A DNA stretch of 64,000 bases, taken from contig NZ_BMVR01000004.1 in the NCBI RefSeq assembly GCF_014650815.1, forward strand, positions 372,001-436,000, written 5' to 3'. A program made the position numbers and the translations under genes. Origin of the DNA: Streptomyces flavofungini. GTDB taxonomy: Bacteria > Actinomycetota > Actinomycetes > Streptomycetales > Streptomycetaceae. Shown in pieces: positions 8,310 through 17,056 of this stretch. The notes below the pieces were generated by a model. It saw nothing but the letters and a program-made list of their open reading frames with translations. It ran no database searches and was not told where the DNA came from. Within the stretch, counting starts at the first letter, position 1. Each line of letters opens with the position of its first letter.

Positions 8310-9794
8310 TCACGCCACCCAGTCCATGCGATCCGGCTCCGCGCCCAGCGGGCGCGGGCCGGCGCCGCTGAGCGCGGCGGCCAGGCGGGTGGCCGCGTCC
8401 TCGTACCGGTCCGGTGCCAGGGTGAACGGGAGCCGCAGCCGGTGCTCGTGGGTGCCCGGGTCGGCGCCGAAGCGCGAGCCGCCCTCGACGCGGACGCCGT
8501 GGCCGAGCGCGGACCGCGCCAGGGACGAGGCGATGGGCGCGCCCAGGTCGACCCAGAGGGACAGGCCGCCCGGCGGCAACTGCCAGCGCCAGTCCGGCAG
8601 GTGACGGCCGAGCGCGGCGGCGAGCGCGGCCCGGGACTCCCGCAGCCCCGCACGGCGCTCGCGCAGCACCTCGTCGAGCCCCGGCAGCAACTGCGCCGCC
8701 ACCAACTGGTCCAGCACCGGCGTCGCCATGTCCGCCGGGATCCGCGCCGTGGTCAGCTCCGTGATGAGCCGCGACCCCGCCCGCACCCAGCCGATCCGCA
8801 GGCCGCCCCAGTACGACTTGCTCAACGAGCCCACCGTCACGACCTGTTCGGCCACCCCGTGCGGCGCGAGCGCGGCGAACGGCGCGGGCGGCGGCACATC
8901 GAGGGCGATGTCGGCGATCGTCTCGTCGATCAGCAGCCACGTGCCCGTGGCGCGCGCCGTATCCAGGATCCGGACCCGCTGCTCACGCGGCATCAGGGCG
9001 CCCGTCGGGTTCTGGAAGTCCGGTACGAGATAGGCGATGCGCGGCGCGGTCTGCCGCAGCGTCGACTCGACCAGGGCCGTGTCCCAGCCCGCGTCCGTGA
9101 CCGGCACCGGCGCCGGGCGCAGGCCCGCGCGGCGGATGGCGTCCAGGGCGTTCGGGTACGAGGGGTTCTCCACCAACGCCCGGTCGCCCGGCCGTCCCAG
9201 GAGCGCGAGGACGAGGGAGATCGCCTGCTGGGCGCCCGTCGTGACGAGGATCTGGTCCGGCAGCGTCGGCAGCCCGCGCCGCGTGTACCGCTCCGCCACC
9301 GCCGCCCTCAACTCCGGCAGCCCGTACGGGTGGTAGCCCGAGGTCGGCGCGTGCGCGGGCAGCAGCGCGGCGGCCGCCGCCACCGCCTCGCCGAGGCCCG
9401 CCGCCGGGGCCGCGGGCGCGGCCACCGCGAGGTCCAGGACGCCCTCGCCCGGCGCGCCCACCGCGAACGCGGCCACGCTCGCCGGGCGCCGCCCCTCCGG
9501 CAGCTCCGTCCACGTGCTCGCACCCCGGCGACTGGCCGCGAAGCCGCTCTCGCGCAGCAGGTCGTACGCCGCGGTGACCGTGGCGCGGCTGACACCCAGT
9601 GCCGAGGCGAGTTCGCGTTCCGCGGGGAGGCGGGTGTGCAGGGGGACCCGGCCGTCCAGGAGGAGGGTGCGGACGGCGTGCGCCAGCGCTCGGTAGCCCG
9701 GGCGCTCCCCGGCTGCGCCGGTCACCAGGGCCGCCAGTTGCGTACCGCCGAGACGGCGGTCCACGGAAGGGACGGCTGCGCGTGCTTCTGCCAT
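8310..9794 (-). CDS. MocR/PdxR-type regulator (GntR DNA-binding plus aminotransferase domain)
   Basis: This 494-residue protein has a GntR winged helix at about 25-95 (TRLPAERELASALGVSRATV) and a fold-type I aminotransferase domain at about 135-480. PLP-pocket segments are TGAQQAISLVLALLG, PDFQNPTGALM, LIDETIAD and GSLSKSYWGGLRIGW, the last with the Schiff-base lysine. MocR proteins use bound PLP as a sensor and often control vitamin B6 synthesis, amino acid metabolism or a neighbouring transporter. No pdxST genes are adjacent, so the target is unknown. The inverted repeat at 9809-9832, just upstream of its start, fits self-regulation. Confidence 0.92.
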   Translation of the reverse strand: MAEARAAVPSVDRRLGGTQLAALVTGAAGERPGYRALAHAVRTLLLDGRVPLHTRLPAERELASALGVSRATVTAAYDLLRESGFAASRRGASTWTELPEGRRPASVAAFAVGAPGEGVLDLAVAAPAAPAAGLGEAVAAAAALLPAHAPTSGYHPYGLPELRAAVAERYTRRGLPTLPDQILVTTGAQQAISLVLALLGRPGDRALVENPSYPNALDAIRRAGLRPAPVPVTDAGWDTALVESTLRQTAPRIAYLVPDFQNPTGALMPREQRVRILDTARATGTWLLIDETIADIALDVPPPAPFAALAPHGVAEQVVTVGSLSKSYWGGLRIGWVRAGSRLITELTTARIPADMATPVLDQLVAAQLLPGLDEVLRERRAGLRESRAALAAALGRHLPDWRWQLPPGGLSLWVDLGAPIASSLARSALGHGVRVEGGSRFGADPGTHEHRLRLPFTLAPDRYEDAATRLAAALSGAGPRPLGAEPDRMDWVA

Positions 9795-9808
9795 GCCAAC
9801 TCCTTGCT

Positions 9809-9832
9809 ATTGGCCCTGCTGGCCAGGCCAAT
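9809..9832. promoter_or_regulatory. Inverted repeat upstream of MocR gene
   Basis: ATTGGCC at 9809-9815 and its exact complement GGCCAAT at 9826-9832 flank a 10-bp spacer. The internal TGGCC at 9811 also recurs directly at 9820 (TGGCCA), giving the mixed direct and inverted arrangement typical of MocR sites. It begins 14 bp before the MocR start codon and may also affect the divergent stress-protein gene. Confidence 0.6.
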
Positions 9833-9929
9833 CAGCGTACAGACTCCGTGGTGACGGGGAGCTCGGGGGGCAATGTGGCCCGGATGTGGCTTCCTGTGGC
9901 ACGGCACGGAGAGCGAAGAGGTGGCGGAC

Positions 9930-10427
9930 ATGAGGACGGAGACGCGGCCGGGGACGGAAGGGCGGGTTGTCGTCGGGGTCAGCGGTCCCGACGGGTCACG
10001 GGCCAGCCTTGCCGCGCTGCGGGCGGCGGCGCGGGAGGCGCGGTGGGGCGGGCGGCGGCTCGTCGTCGTCCTCGCGTGGGAGCCGCCCGAGGGTGAGGCC
10101 CTGTACGCGCGGTGGCCCGACCCCGACTGGGCTCGGCACTGGGAGCTGGTCGCCTGGGAGCGGTTGGACGCCGCGTTCGCGTCGGTGTTCGCCGGGGTGC
10201 CGGTGGGGGGTGCGGTGGAGCGGCGTGTGGTGCGGGGGCCCGCCGGACCGGTCCTGTGCGCCGTGGCCTCCCGGCCGGAGGATCTGTTGGTGATCGGGGC
10301 TCGGGGCGGGCGGCGGTGGGGGCGCGGGCGGGTGCGGCGGTACGTGGACGGGCATGCGGGGGGTGCGGTGATGGTGGTGCGGGGGTTGCGGCGAGCGCTT
10401 GGGCCCTCGGGGCGCGGGTGGCGTTGA
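9930..10427 (+). CDS. Universal stress protein (UspA family), single domain
   Basis: This 165-residue protein has RVVVGVSGPDGSRASLAAL at its N-terminus and VIGARGGRRWGRGRVRRYVDG near the C-terminus, matching the UspA fold with a modified G-x2-G-x9-G nucleotide loop. A typical actinobacterial Usp domain is about 140 residues. The ATG at 9930 follows GAAGAGG. The adenine-binding function is inferred. It diverges from the MocR gene. Confidence 0.8.
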   Translation: MRTETRPGTEGRVVVGVSGPDGSRASLAALRAAAREARWGGRRLVVVLAWEPPEGEALYARWPDPDWARHWELVAWERLDAAFASVFAGVPVGGAVERRVVRGPAGPVLCAVASRPEDLLVIGARGGRRWGRGRVRRYVDGHAGGAVMVVRGLRRALGPSGRGWR

Positions 10428-10436
10428 CGTCCCTGT

Positions 10437-10695
10437 GGGTGGGCCGGTCCTCCCCCGATCGGCGCTCCGCGCCTCGTCCTCAAACGCCGGACGGGCTTCT
10501 TCCCACCCGCCCGCCCCGGCTGTGCCTCTGCGGGGCAACAGCCCGGCACATTTCAACCCGTCCGGCGTTTGAGGACGAGGCCGCAAGCCGATCGGCGGCG
10601 GCTGTCCCACCCGAAGGGGACACCCGCCCCCCCCGGGGGCCAGGGGCGGAGCCCCGGTTTCGGAGAAGGGGCGGGACTGGGGCGCCCCGCGAGGG
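10437..10695. repeat. Dispersed intergenic repeat, inverted pair (copy 2)
   Basis: CCTCGTCCTCAAACGCCGGA near 10473 and its reverse complement TCCGGCGTTTGAGGACGAGG at 10561-10580 face each other and could form a long hairpin. The right half continues into the CCCC/GGGG hairpins and GGGACTGGGGCGCCCCGCGA, mirroring copy 1 at 1318. It lies between two converging genes (9930-10427 and 10705-11505) and may act as a two-way terminator. No gene is seen here. Confidence 0.7.
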
Positions 10696-10704
10696 CCCGG
10701 CCGG

Positions 10705-11505
10705 TCAGGCCGACGGTGTGGACGTGGCCAAGGCCTCGGAGAGTTCGGCCGCGACCTGTTGGAGGACGGGGACGATCTTCTCCGTGGCGTCCTCGGTGAC
10801 GCGGCCCGCCGGGCCGGAGATGGAGATGGCCGCCGCCGTGGGGGAGTCGGGCACGGACACGGCGAGGCACCGCACCCCGATCTCCTGCTCGTTGTCGTCG
10901 ACGGCGTACCCCGCACGCCGCACCTCTTCGAGGGCGTCGAGGAACCCGTCGGGGGTGGTGATGGTCTTCTCGGTGGCGGCGGGCATGCCGGTCCGGGCGA
11001 GGAGGGCACGCACCTCCTCGGGCGGGGTGTGCGCGAGGAGCGCCTTGCCGACACCGGTGGAGTGGGGCAGCACCCGCCGCCCCACCTCGGTGAACATGCG
11101 CATGGAGTGCTTGGACGGCACCTGGGCGACGTACACGATCTCGTCCCCGTCGAGCAGCGCCATGTTCGCGGTCTCGCCGGTCTCCTCGACGAGGCGGGCG
11201 AGATAGGGCCGGGCCCAGGTGCCGAGGAGCCGGGACGCGGACTCGCCGAGGCGGATGAGGCGCGGCCCGAGGGCGTAGCGGCGGTTGGGCTGCTGGCGGA
11301 CGTATCCGCAGGCGACGAGCGTACGCATCAGCCGGTGGATCGTCGGCAGCGGCAAACCGCTGCTGGCGGACAGCTCGCTGAGGCCGACCTCGCCCCCCGC
11401 GTCCGCCATGCGCTCGAGCAGGTCGAAGGCGCGCTCGAGGGACTGCACGCCTCCGCTCGCGGGGGACTTCGCGGCGTCGGTGGTGCTGGCGCTAGACGTC
11501 GGCAC
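10705..11505 (-). CDS. allR: IclR-family regulator, probable allantoin pathway repressor (AllR-like)
   Basis: This 266-residue protein has an IclR winged helix at about 20-85 (SLERAFDLLERMADAGGEVG, then SGLPLPTIHRLMRTL). The effector domain at about 95-255 contains SMRMFTEVGRRVLPHSTGVGKALLA and the conserved CLAVSVPD segment. In Streptomyces coelicolor the IclR protein AllR controls allantoin genes and a malate synthase, with effectors such as allantoate or glyoxylate. Here the gene diverges from allB-alc and lies near aceB, and both targets carry a matching box. The symbol rests on this context. Confidence 0.85.
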   Translation of the reverse strand: MPTSSASTTDAAKSPASGGVQSLERAFDLLERMADAGGEVGLSELSASSGLPLPTIHRLMRTLVACGYVRQQPNRRYALGPRLIRLGESASRLLGTWARPYLARLVEETGETANMALLDGDEIVYVAQVPSKHSMRMFTEVGRRVLPHSTGVGKALLAHTPPEEVRALLARTGMPAATEKTITTPDGFLDALEEVRRAGYAVDDNEQEIGVRCLAVSVPDSPTAAAISISGPAGRVTEDATEKIVPVLQQVAAELSEALATSTPSA

Positions 11506-11697
11506 GGCGCGTTCCTTTCGGGGCCTTACGGGAGGGCAGGCAAGGCAGCAGCCTACCGGGCACTTTCCCGGACAGCCCCGGTGCGGCCGTCACGTCAGTG
11601 CCGGTCAGTGGGCGTTTGTCCGGTCTTCGGGGCGGGCGGAGGCGGCCCTTGACGGTCCGCGTTGTAGATAGCTACGTTCTGGTCTGCGGAATTCTAA

Positions 11698-11714
11698 TTC
11701 CACTTTGTGGAAAC
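11698..11714 (+). promoter_or_regulatory. AllR-like operator upstream of allB
   Basis: TTCCAC-TTT-GTGGAA at 11698-11712 is a perfect 6-3-6 palindrome, followed by AC, giving the same TTCCAC...GGAAAC frame as the aceB box. A further palindrome, TTCCG-CTGGC-CGGAA, lies at 11773-11787 nearer the allB start and could be a second, weaker site. Confidence 0.7.
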
Positions 11715-11826
11715 GTATAGGCCCTTGACGGATCAGGGTCCGAGGCGAAGACTTCTTCAACAGAACGTTGAATTCCGCTGGCCGGAAGGCCGGCGGCGAC
11801 GTACCGGCGAACAGAGAGGGGCCGCG

Positions 11827-13164
11827 GTGTCCGGCGAGGAACTGGTGCTGCGCTCGACGCGCGTCATCACCCCGGAAGGGACGCGGGCCGCGTCCGTCGT
11901 CGTCTCGGACGGCACGATCGTGGCGGTGCGCGCGTACGACGCCGCCGTGTCGACGCACGCCCGCGTCGAGGACTTCGGCGACGACGCGCTGCTGCCCGGC
12001 CTCGTCGACACCCACGTCCACGTCAACGACCCGGGCCGCACCGAGTGGGAGGGCTTCTGGACGGCCACCCGCGCCGCGGCCGCCGGTGGCATCACCACCC
12101 TCGTGGACATGCCGCTCAACTCCCTGCCGCCGACGACGTCGGTCGCGAACCTCCGTACGAAGAAGGAAGTCGCCGCCGCCAAGGCGCACATCGACGTCGG
12201 CTTCTGGGGCGGCGCGCTGCCCGACAACGTCAAGGACCTGCGGCCCCTGCACGACGCGGGCGTGTTCGGCTTCAAGTGCTTCCTCTCGCCGTCCGGCGTC
12301 GACGAGTTCCCGGAGCTGACGAAGGATCAACTCGCCGTGTCCATGGGGGAGATCGCCGGATTCGGCGGACTGCTCATCGTGCACGCCGAGGACCCGCACG
12401 AGCTGGCCGCGGCCCCCGCCAAGAGCGGCCCGCGCTACACGGACTTCCTGCACTCCCGCCCGCGCGTCAGCGAGGACACCGCGATCGAGGGCCTCATCGC
12501 CGTCGCGAAGCGCATCGGTGCCCGCATCCACATCCTGCACCTGTCCTCCTCCGACGCGCTGCCCCTGATCGCCGCCGCCAAGCGCGAGGGCGTCCGGCTC
12601 ACCGTCGAGACCTGCCCGCACTACCTCACCCTCACGGCCGAGGAAGTCCCGGACGGGGCCAGTGAGTTCAAGTGCTGCCCGCCGATCCGCGAGGCCGCCA
12701 ACCAGGACCTGCTGTGGCAGGCGCTCGCCGACGGCACCATCGACTGCGTCGTGACCGACCACTCCCCGTCCACCGCCGACCTCAAGACCGCCGACTTCGC
12801 CACCGCCTGGGGCGGCATCTCCGGCCTCCAGCTGAGCCTGCCCGCCGTGTGGACGGCGGCCCGGACGCGCGGGTACGGCCTGGAGGACGTCGTGCGCTGG
12901 ATGTCGACGCGTACGGCCGAACTGGTCGGCCTGGACCGCAAGGGCGCCATCGAAGCCGGCCGCGACGCCGACTTCACCGTCCTCGCGCCCGACGAGACCT
13001 TCACCGTGGACCCCGCGCGCCTCCAGCACCGCAACCGCGTCACCGCCTACGCGGGCAAGACCCTCAGCGGTGTCGTGAAGTCCACCTGGCTGCGCGGCCA
13101 ACGCATCGTGTCCGACGGCGAGTTCACCCCGCCGACGGGCCGACTTCTGGAAAGGAAGAACTGA
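11827..13164 (+). CDS. allB: Allantoinase
   Basis: This 445-residue cyclic amidohydrolase opens the allantoin ring to allantoate. The dinuclear metal site is visible as [16 protein letters not shown] (HxH), [11 protein letters not shown] (the carboxylated lysine), [22 protein letters not shown] and CVVTDHSPS (the aspartate). The length is normal for AllB. The GTG at 11827 follows GAGAGG in a typical position and directly begins the conserved strand [14 protein letters not shown]. It is followed after five bases by alc, so the two form an operon. Confidence 0.95.
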   Translation: MSGEELVLRSTRVITPEGTRAASVVVSDGTIVAVRAYDAAVSTHARVEDFGDDALLPGLVDTHVHVNDPGRTEWEGFWTATRAAAAGGITTLVDMPLNSLPPTTSVANLRTKKEVAAAKAHIDVGFWGGALPDNVKDLRPLHDAGVFGFKCFLSPSGVDEFPELTKDQLAVSMGEIAGFGGLLIVHAEDPHELAAAPAKSGPRYTDFLHSRPRVSEDTAIEGLIAVAKRIGARIHILHLSSSDALPLIAAAKREGVRLTVETCPHYLTLTAEEVPDGASEFKCCPPIREAANQDLLWQALADGTIDCVVTDHSPSTADLKTADFATAWGGISGLQLSLPAVWTAARTRGYGLEDVVRWMSTRTAELVGLDRKGAIEAGRDADFTVLAPDETFTVDPARLQHRNRVTAYAGKTLSGVVKSTWLRGQRIVSDGEFTPPTGRLLERKN

Positions 13165-13169
13165 TCACC

Positions 13170-14291
13170 GTGACGGCGACACCGATCCCCCGCTTCACCG
13201 GCGACGCGAACCCCTACGGCGGCGGCGAGCCCTACGCCGACTACCGCACCGCCGACTTCCCCTTCACCCAGTACGCCAACCTCGCGGACCGCCAGCTCGG
13301 GGCCGGTGTCATCGCCGCCAACGACGAGTTCTTCGCCATGCGCGAGAACCTGCTGCTGCCGAACGACGCCGAGTTCGACCCCGAGCACTTCGGCCACAAG
13401 GGCAAGATCATGGACGGCTGGGAGACCCGGCGGCGGCGCGGCGCCGCCGCCGAGCATCCCTGGCCCACCGAGGACGACCACGACTGGGCGCTCGTCCGGC
13501 TCGGCGCGCCCGGCGTCATCCACGGCATCGTCGTCGACACCGCCCACTTCCGCGGCAACTATCCGCAGGCCGTGTCCGTCCAGGGCGCCAACATCGAAGG
13601 CTCGCCCACGCCTGCCGAGCTCCTCTCCGACGACGTCAAGTGGACCACCCTCGTGGCCCGCACCCCCGTCGGCGGCCACGCCGCCAACGGGTTCGCCGTC
13701 GACGTGCCCCAGCGGTTCACCCACCTCCGCGTCAACCAGCACCCCGACGGGGGCATCGCCCGCCTGCGCGTGTACGGCGAAGTCGTCGCCGACCCCGCCT
13801 GGCTCGGCGCCCTCGGCACCTTCGACGTCGTCGCCCTCGAAAACGGGGGGCAGGTCGAGGACGCCTCCGACCGGTTCTACTCGCCCGCCACCAACACCAT
13901 TCAGCCCGGGCGGTCCCGGAAGATGGACGACGGGTGGGAGACGCGGCGGCGTCGGGACCGGGGCCACGACTGGATCCAGTACCGGCTTGCCGCGCAGTCC
14001 GAGATCCGGGCCCTTGAGATCGACACCGCCTATCTCAAGGGCAATTCCGCGGGGTGGGCCTCCGTGTCCGTCCGCGACGGCGCCTCCGGCGAGTGGGTCG
14101 AGGTCCTGCCCCGCACTCGCCTTCAGCCGGACACCAACCACCGCTTCACGCTGGCCGCCGCTGCTGTCGGGACGCATGCCCGTGTCGACATCTTCCCGGA
14201 CGGGGGGATCTCGCGGCTCCGGCTGTACGGGGCGCCGACCTCCGCCGGCGCGGATGCTTTGGCGGCGCGGTACCGGGAGCTCGGGGGCTGA
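13170..14291 (+). CDS. alc: Allantoicase
   Basis: This 373-residue protein consists of two similar halves, the usual allantoicase architecture. Each half starts with a DGWETRRRR motif (GKIMDGWETRRRRG and RKMDDGWETRRRRD). The repeated pattern continues with a strand on an aspartate and substrate-binding residues (VDTAHFRGNYP and IDTAYLKGNSA), and ends with FPDGGISRLRLYG-type segments. It hydrolyses allantoate to ureidoglycolate and urea. The GTG at 13170 follows GGAAAGGAAG, which overlaps the allB stop region, so translation is likely coupled. Confidence 0.95.
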   Translation: MTATPIPRFTGDANPYGGGEPYADYRTADFPFTQYANLADRQLGAGVIAANDEFFAMRENLLLPNDAEFDPEHFGHKGKIMDGWETRRRRGAAAEHPWPTEDDHDWALVRLGAPGVIHGIVVDTAHFRGNYPQAVSVQGANIEGSPTPAELLSDDVKWTTLVARTPVGGHAANGFAVDVPQRFTHLRVNQHPDGGIARLRVYGEVVADPAWLGALGTFDVVALENGGQVEDASDRFYSPATNTIQPGRSRKMDDGWETRRRRDRGHDWIQYRLAAQSEIRALEIDTAYLKGNSAGWASVSVRDGASGEWVEVLPRTRLQPDTNHRFTLAAAAVGTHARVDIFPDGGISRLRLYGAPTSAGADALAARYRELGG

Positions 14292-14299
14292 GGTCCGGT

Positions 14300-14445
14300 T
14301 CCCTGCGGGGCATTCCCCAGTCCCGCCCCTTCCCGAAACTGGGGCTCCGCCCCAGACCCCGCTCCTCAAACGCCGGAGGGGCTATAGATAGCCTGTCCGG
14401 CGTTTGAGGACGAGGCGCGGAGCGCCGACAGCGGGGGGAGCCCCC
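14300..14445. repeat. Dispersed intergenic repeat, copy 3
   Basis: The block contains CCCCAGTCCCGCCCC, the hairpin CTGGGGCTCCGCCCCAG, CTCAAACGCCGGA and the inverted GTCCGGCGTTTGAGGACGAG. It is related to the copies near 1318 and 10437. It separates the converging alc and short-chain dehydrogenase genes and probably ends both transcripts. Confidence 0.7.
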
Positions 14446-14458
14446 CCGGCAGGGCCGA

Positions 14459-15247
14459 CTACGCCGCATGCCCCCCGTCCACCGACCACTCCGCCCCGGT
14501 CACGTAGGACGCCTCCTCCCCGGCCAGGTAGGCCACGGCGGACGCCACCTCCCCGGCGGAGCCGTAGCGTCCGAGGGCCGTGCCCGCGGCCTGCGCCGAG
14601 GCGTACGGCCCGGCCGCCGGGTTCATGTCGGTGTCGATGGGCCCGGGGTGGACGAGGTTCACGGTGATGCCCCGCTCACCCAGCTCGCGGGCGAACGACT
14701 TGGTGAGCCCGATGAGCGCGGCCTTGCTGGTGGCGTACAACGTGCCGCCGGGGCCGGGCACGTGCTGCACCATGCAGGTGCCGATGGACACGATGCGCCC
14801 ACCGCGCCCCATCCGCCCGGCCGCGGCCTGGGAGGCGAGGAAGGTCCCGCGGACGTTCACGGCGAGCACCCGGTCGACATCGCCGAGGCCGAGGTCCGCG
14901 ACGGGCCCGAGCACCCCCGCCCCGGCGTTGTTGACGAGGATGTCGAGGCGGCCGAGGTCGTCGGCGGCCCGCTCGACGGCGCCCGCGGCGTCCCCGGCGT
15001 CGCCCGCGTCGGCCCGGATCGCGAACCCGCGCCGCCCCATCGACTCGATCTTGGCGACGACCTCGCGGGCGGCGTCCTCGCCCTGGACGTAGGTGATGGC
15101 CACGTCGGCGCCCTCCTGGGCGAGCCGCAGGGCCGTCGCCGCGCCGATACCGCGGCTGCCACCGGTGACCAGAGCCGTCTTGCCGGTCAGCTTGCCGGTC
15201 GGCTGTGCGGCCGGATCTCCGGCGAGATTTCCGGTGCGAGAAGACAT
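14459..15247 (-). CDS. Short-chain dehydrogenase/reductase (classical SDR)
   Basis: This 262-residue protein is a classical SDR. The cofactor motif TGGSRGIG lies near residues 28-35, NNAGAG is present, the catalytic serine is in RIVSIGT, and YATSK carries the Tyr-x-x-x-Lys pair. The N-terminal 20 residues (MSSRTGNLAGDPAAQPTGKL) are an extension before the Rossmann fold. An NADPH-dependent oxidoreductase acting on a small carbonyl or hydroxyl substrate is the safe description. It diverges from the RibD-like reductase gene at 15446. Confidence 0.88.
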   Translation of the reverse strand: MSSRTGNLAGDPAAQPTGKLTGKTALVTGGSRGIGAATALRLAQEGADVAITYVQGEDAAREVVAKIESMGRRGFAIRADAGDAGDAAGAVERAADDLGRLDILVNNAGAGVLGPVADLGLGDVDRVLAVNVRGTFLASQAAAGRMGRGGRIVSIGTCMVQHVPGPGGTLYATSKAALIGLTKSFARELGERGITVNLVHPGPIDTDMNPAAGPYASAQAAGTALGRYGSAGEVASAVAYLAGEEASYVTGAEWSVDGGHAA

Positions 15248-15445
15248 GTCCGTACCTCTTCGTGTTTGTTGGTGCGAAGTGCTTGTGAGTTCAATGAAAG
15301 CCGTGGGCGCGGGGCACGGCTGGCGGTAAACGGACGGGGAATCCGGGGGCGGCGATGACTTCCGGCGCGGGCGGCGGTCTGAGTGGGTGAGACAGGGAAA
15401 ACCACGGCACCGCGGACGCGGCGCCGCTCCCGGAGAGGCCGAACC

Positions 15446-16054
15446 ATGAAGCTCACGCTCACCCAGTTCCTCACCCTCGACGGCGTCATCCAGGCCCCGG
15501 GCGGCCCGGAGGAGGACACCAGCGGCGGCTTCACGCACGGCGGCTGGTCGTTTCCCTACGGGGACGAGGACTTCCTCCGGTTCGTCACGGAGGTCTTCGA
15601 CCGGGCGGACGCCTTCCTGCTGGGGCGCAGGACGTACGACATCTTCGCCTCGTACTGGCCGCGGCACACCGACCCCGCCGACCCCATCGCCTCCCGTTTG
15701 AACGCCCTGCCGAAGCACGTCGCCAGCACCACGCTGACCGCCGCCGACTGGCAGGGCGCGCAGCTCATCGGCCGCGAGGACCTGGTCAAGGACGTCACCG
15801 CCCTCAAGGAGCAGCCGGGCCGCGAACTCCAACTGCACGGCAGCGCGGGCCTCGCGCAGTCCCTCCTGCGGCACGACCTGATCGACACGCTGCACCTGCT
15901 GACGTTCCCCGTGGCCCTCGGCACCGGCAAGCGCCTCTTCGCGGACGGCGGCCTGCCGACCGCGTTCCGGCACACCGGCGCGCGTACGACGTCCAAGGGC
16001 GTCGCCATCCACACGTACGAGCGCGACGGCCGCCCGGAGTACGGGAGTTACTAG
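15446..16054 (+). CDS. Dihydrofolate reductase/RibD C-terminal domain protein
   Basis: This 202-residue single-domain protein begins KLTLTQFLTLDGVIQAPGG and contains FLLGRRTYDIFASYWP and ELQLHGSAGLAQSLLRHDLI. These are hallmarks of the RibD_C/DHFR-like fold common in actinobacteria, probably an NADPH-dependent reductase. The true substrate is unknown, and these small proteins usually act outside riboflavin synthesis. The ATG at 15446 follows GGAGAGG. Confidence 0.85.
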   Translation: MKLTLTQFLTLDGVIQAPGGPEEDTSGGFTHGGWSFPYGDEDFLRFVTEVFDRADAFLLGRRTYDIFASYWPRHTDPADPIASRLNALPKHVASTTLTAADWQGAQLIGREDLVKDVTALKEQPGRELQLHGSAGLAQSLLRHDLIDTLHLLTFPVALGTGKRLFADGGLPTAFRHTGARTTSKGVAIHTYERDGRPEYGSY

Positions 16055-16224
16055 TGCGAAGTGCGGGGATTGCGGCCAACTCGGTCGAACCGGGGGGTTT
16101 GCGCGCGAAGACGGTGTGCCGGGGCCCGGGTGAACGTGAGAAGTCCGGGGAGGCGGTTAACTTCCGGAAAATTCGCTGCACTTGACGTTGACACATCAAC
16201 CTCTACGCGCGTCATCCTGGGTGC

Positions 16225-16650
16225 ATGCGAATCCCCCCACGGATCCTCAGTGTCACTGCCCTCGCCGCCGCGCTGCTCGTCGGCGGCTCCGTCACCGGCA
16301 CCGCGAACGCCGCGGCCCCCCACCGGGCCGTCGCCGTCGCGCCCGCCGGGTTCTCGGCCGCCGCCGTCGGCGAGATCTGCTACTCCGCCCTGCCGTCCCA
16401 GGCGCACGACACGCTCAAGCTGATCGACAAGGGCGGCCCCTACCCGTACCCGCAGGACGGCACCGTCTTCCAGAACCGGGAAGGCATCCTGCCGAAGCAG
16501 AACAACGGCTACTACCACGAGTACACCGTCAAGACGCCGGGCTCCCCGAACCGGGGCGCGCGCCGCATCGTCACCGGTGAGTCCCAGCAGGAGGACTACT
16601 ACACCGCCGACCACTACCGCTCGTTCGACCTCGTCGACCACGGCTGCTGA
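16225..16650 (+). CDS. Secreted guanyl-preferring ribonuclease (RNase Sa family)
   Basis: This 141-residue precursor has a signal peptide at about 1-30 and a mature domain closely similar to RNase Sa: ICYSALPSQAHDTLKLIDKG, VFQNREGILP, NNGYYHEYTVKTPG and QQEDYYTADHYRSFDLVDHGC. The catalytic triad of the family is present as glutamate in YYHEYTV, arginine in GARRIVTG and histidine in TADHYRSF. The two half-cystines (ICYS and DHGC) can form the single disulfide. No barstar-type inhibitor gene is adjacent, as expected for an enzyme exported directly. Confidence 0.93.
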   Translation: MRIPPRILSVTALAAALLVGGSVTGTANAAAPHRAVAVAPAGFSAAAVGEICYSALPSQAHDTLKLIDKGGPYPYPQDGTVFQNREGILPKQNNGYYHEYTVKTPGSPNRGARRIVTGESQQEDYYTADHYRSFDLVDHGC

Positions 16651-16668
16651 CCCCGTCCGGGGCCCGGC

Positions 16669-16875
16669 TCAGCCGAACCTGCGGCTCTCCGCCGCGGCGA
16701 ACAGCGCGCACGCGAGCACGATCAGCGCGATGCTCAGATACATCTCGTAGCCGTCGACGAAGGCGAGGTGCTGTACCGCGCCCCAGTCGCCCAGCCAGCC
16801 GGTGAGCTCGTTCAACAGGCCCACCGCGCCCTGGATCAACAGGATCACACCGAGAAACTCCAGCAGCTGTTTCAT
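16669..16875 (-). CDS. Small two-helix membrane protein, unknown function
   Basis: This 68-residue protein has two hydrophobic segments, LEFLGVILLIQGAVGLL and MYLSIALIVLACALFAA, joined by a short segment with the WLGDWG turn, and it ends in a basic tail (ESRRFG). The ATG at 16873-16875 is followed by clear coding bias. It converges with the ribonuclease gene. No family was recognised. Confidence 0.65.
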   Translation of the reverse strand: MKQLLEFLGVILLIQGAVGLLNELTGWLGDWGAVQHLAFVDGYEMYLSIALIVLACALFAAAESRRFG

Positions 16876-17056
16876 GGCACGACAGCCTCGTCCCGCGGCC
16901 CCGCACGCACATCGGCCACGGGGCGAGGCCTCGTCCGTCGCAAGGCGCTGCCCGCCGCCCGGCCGGTTCGCCCAAAGTCTCGGACGTGCCGACTTTCGTC
17001 GATGATCACGTCCGGGGACCGGGCCGGGCGCCGAGCGGTGCGTAGATTTGTCGAGT

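Noticed and set aside
11605..14369. Long minus-strand frames under allB and alc
   Set aside because: They mirror the coding bias of the real genes and show no recognised domain.
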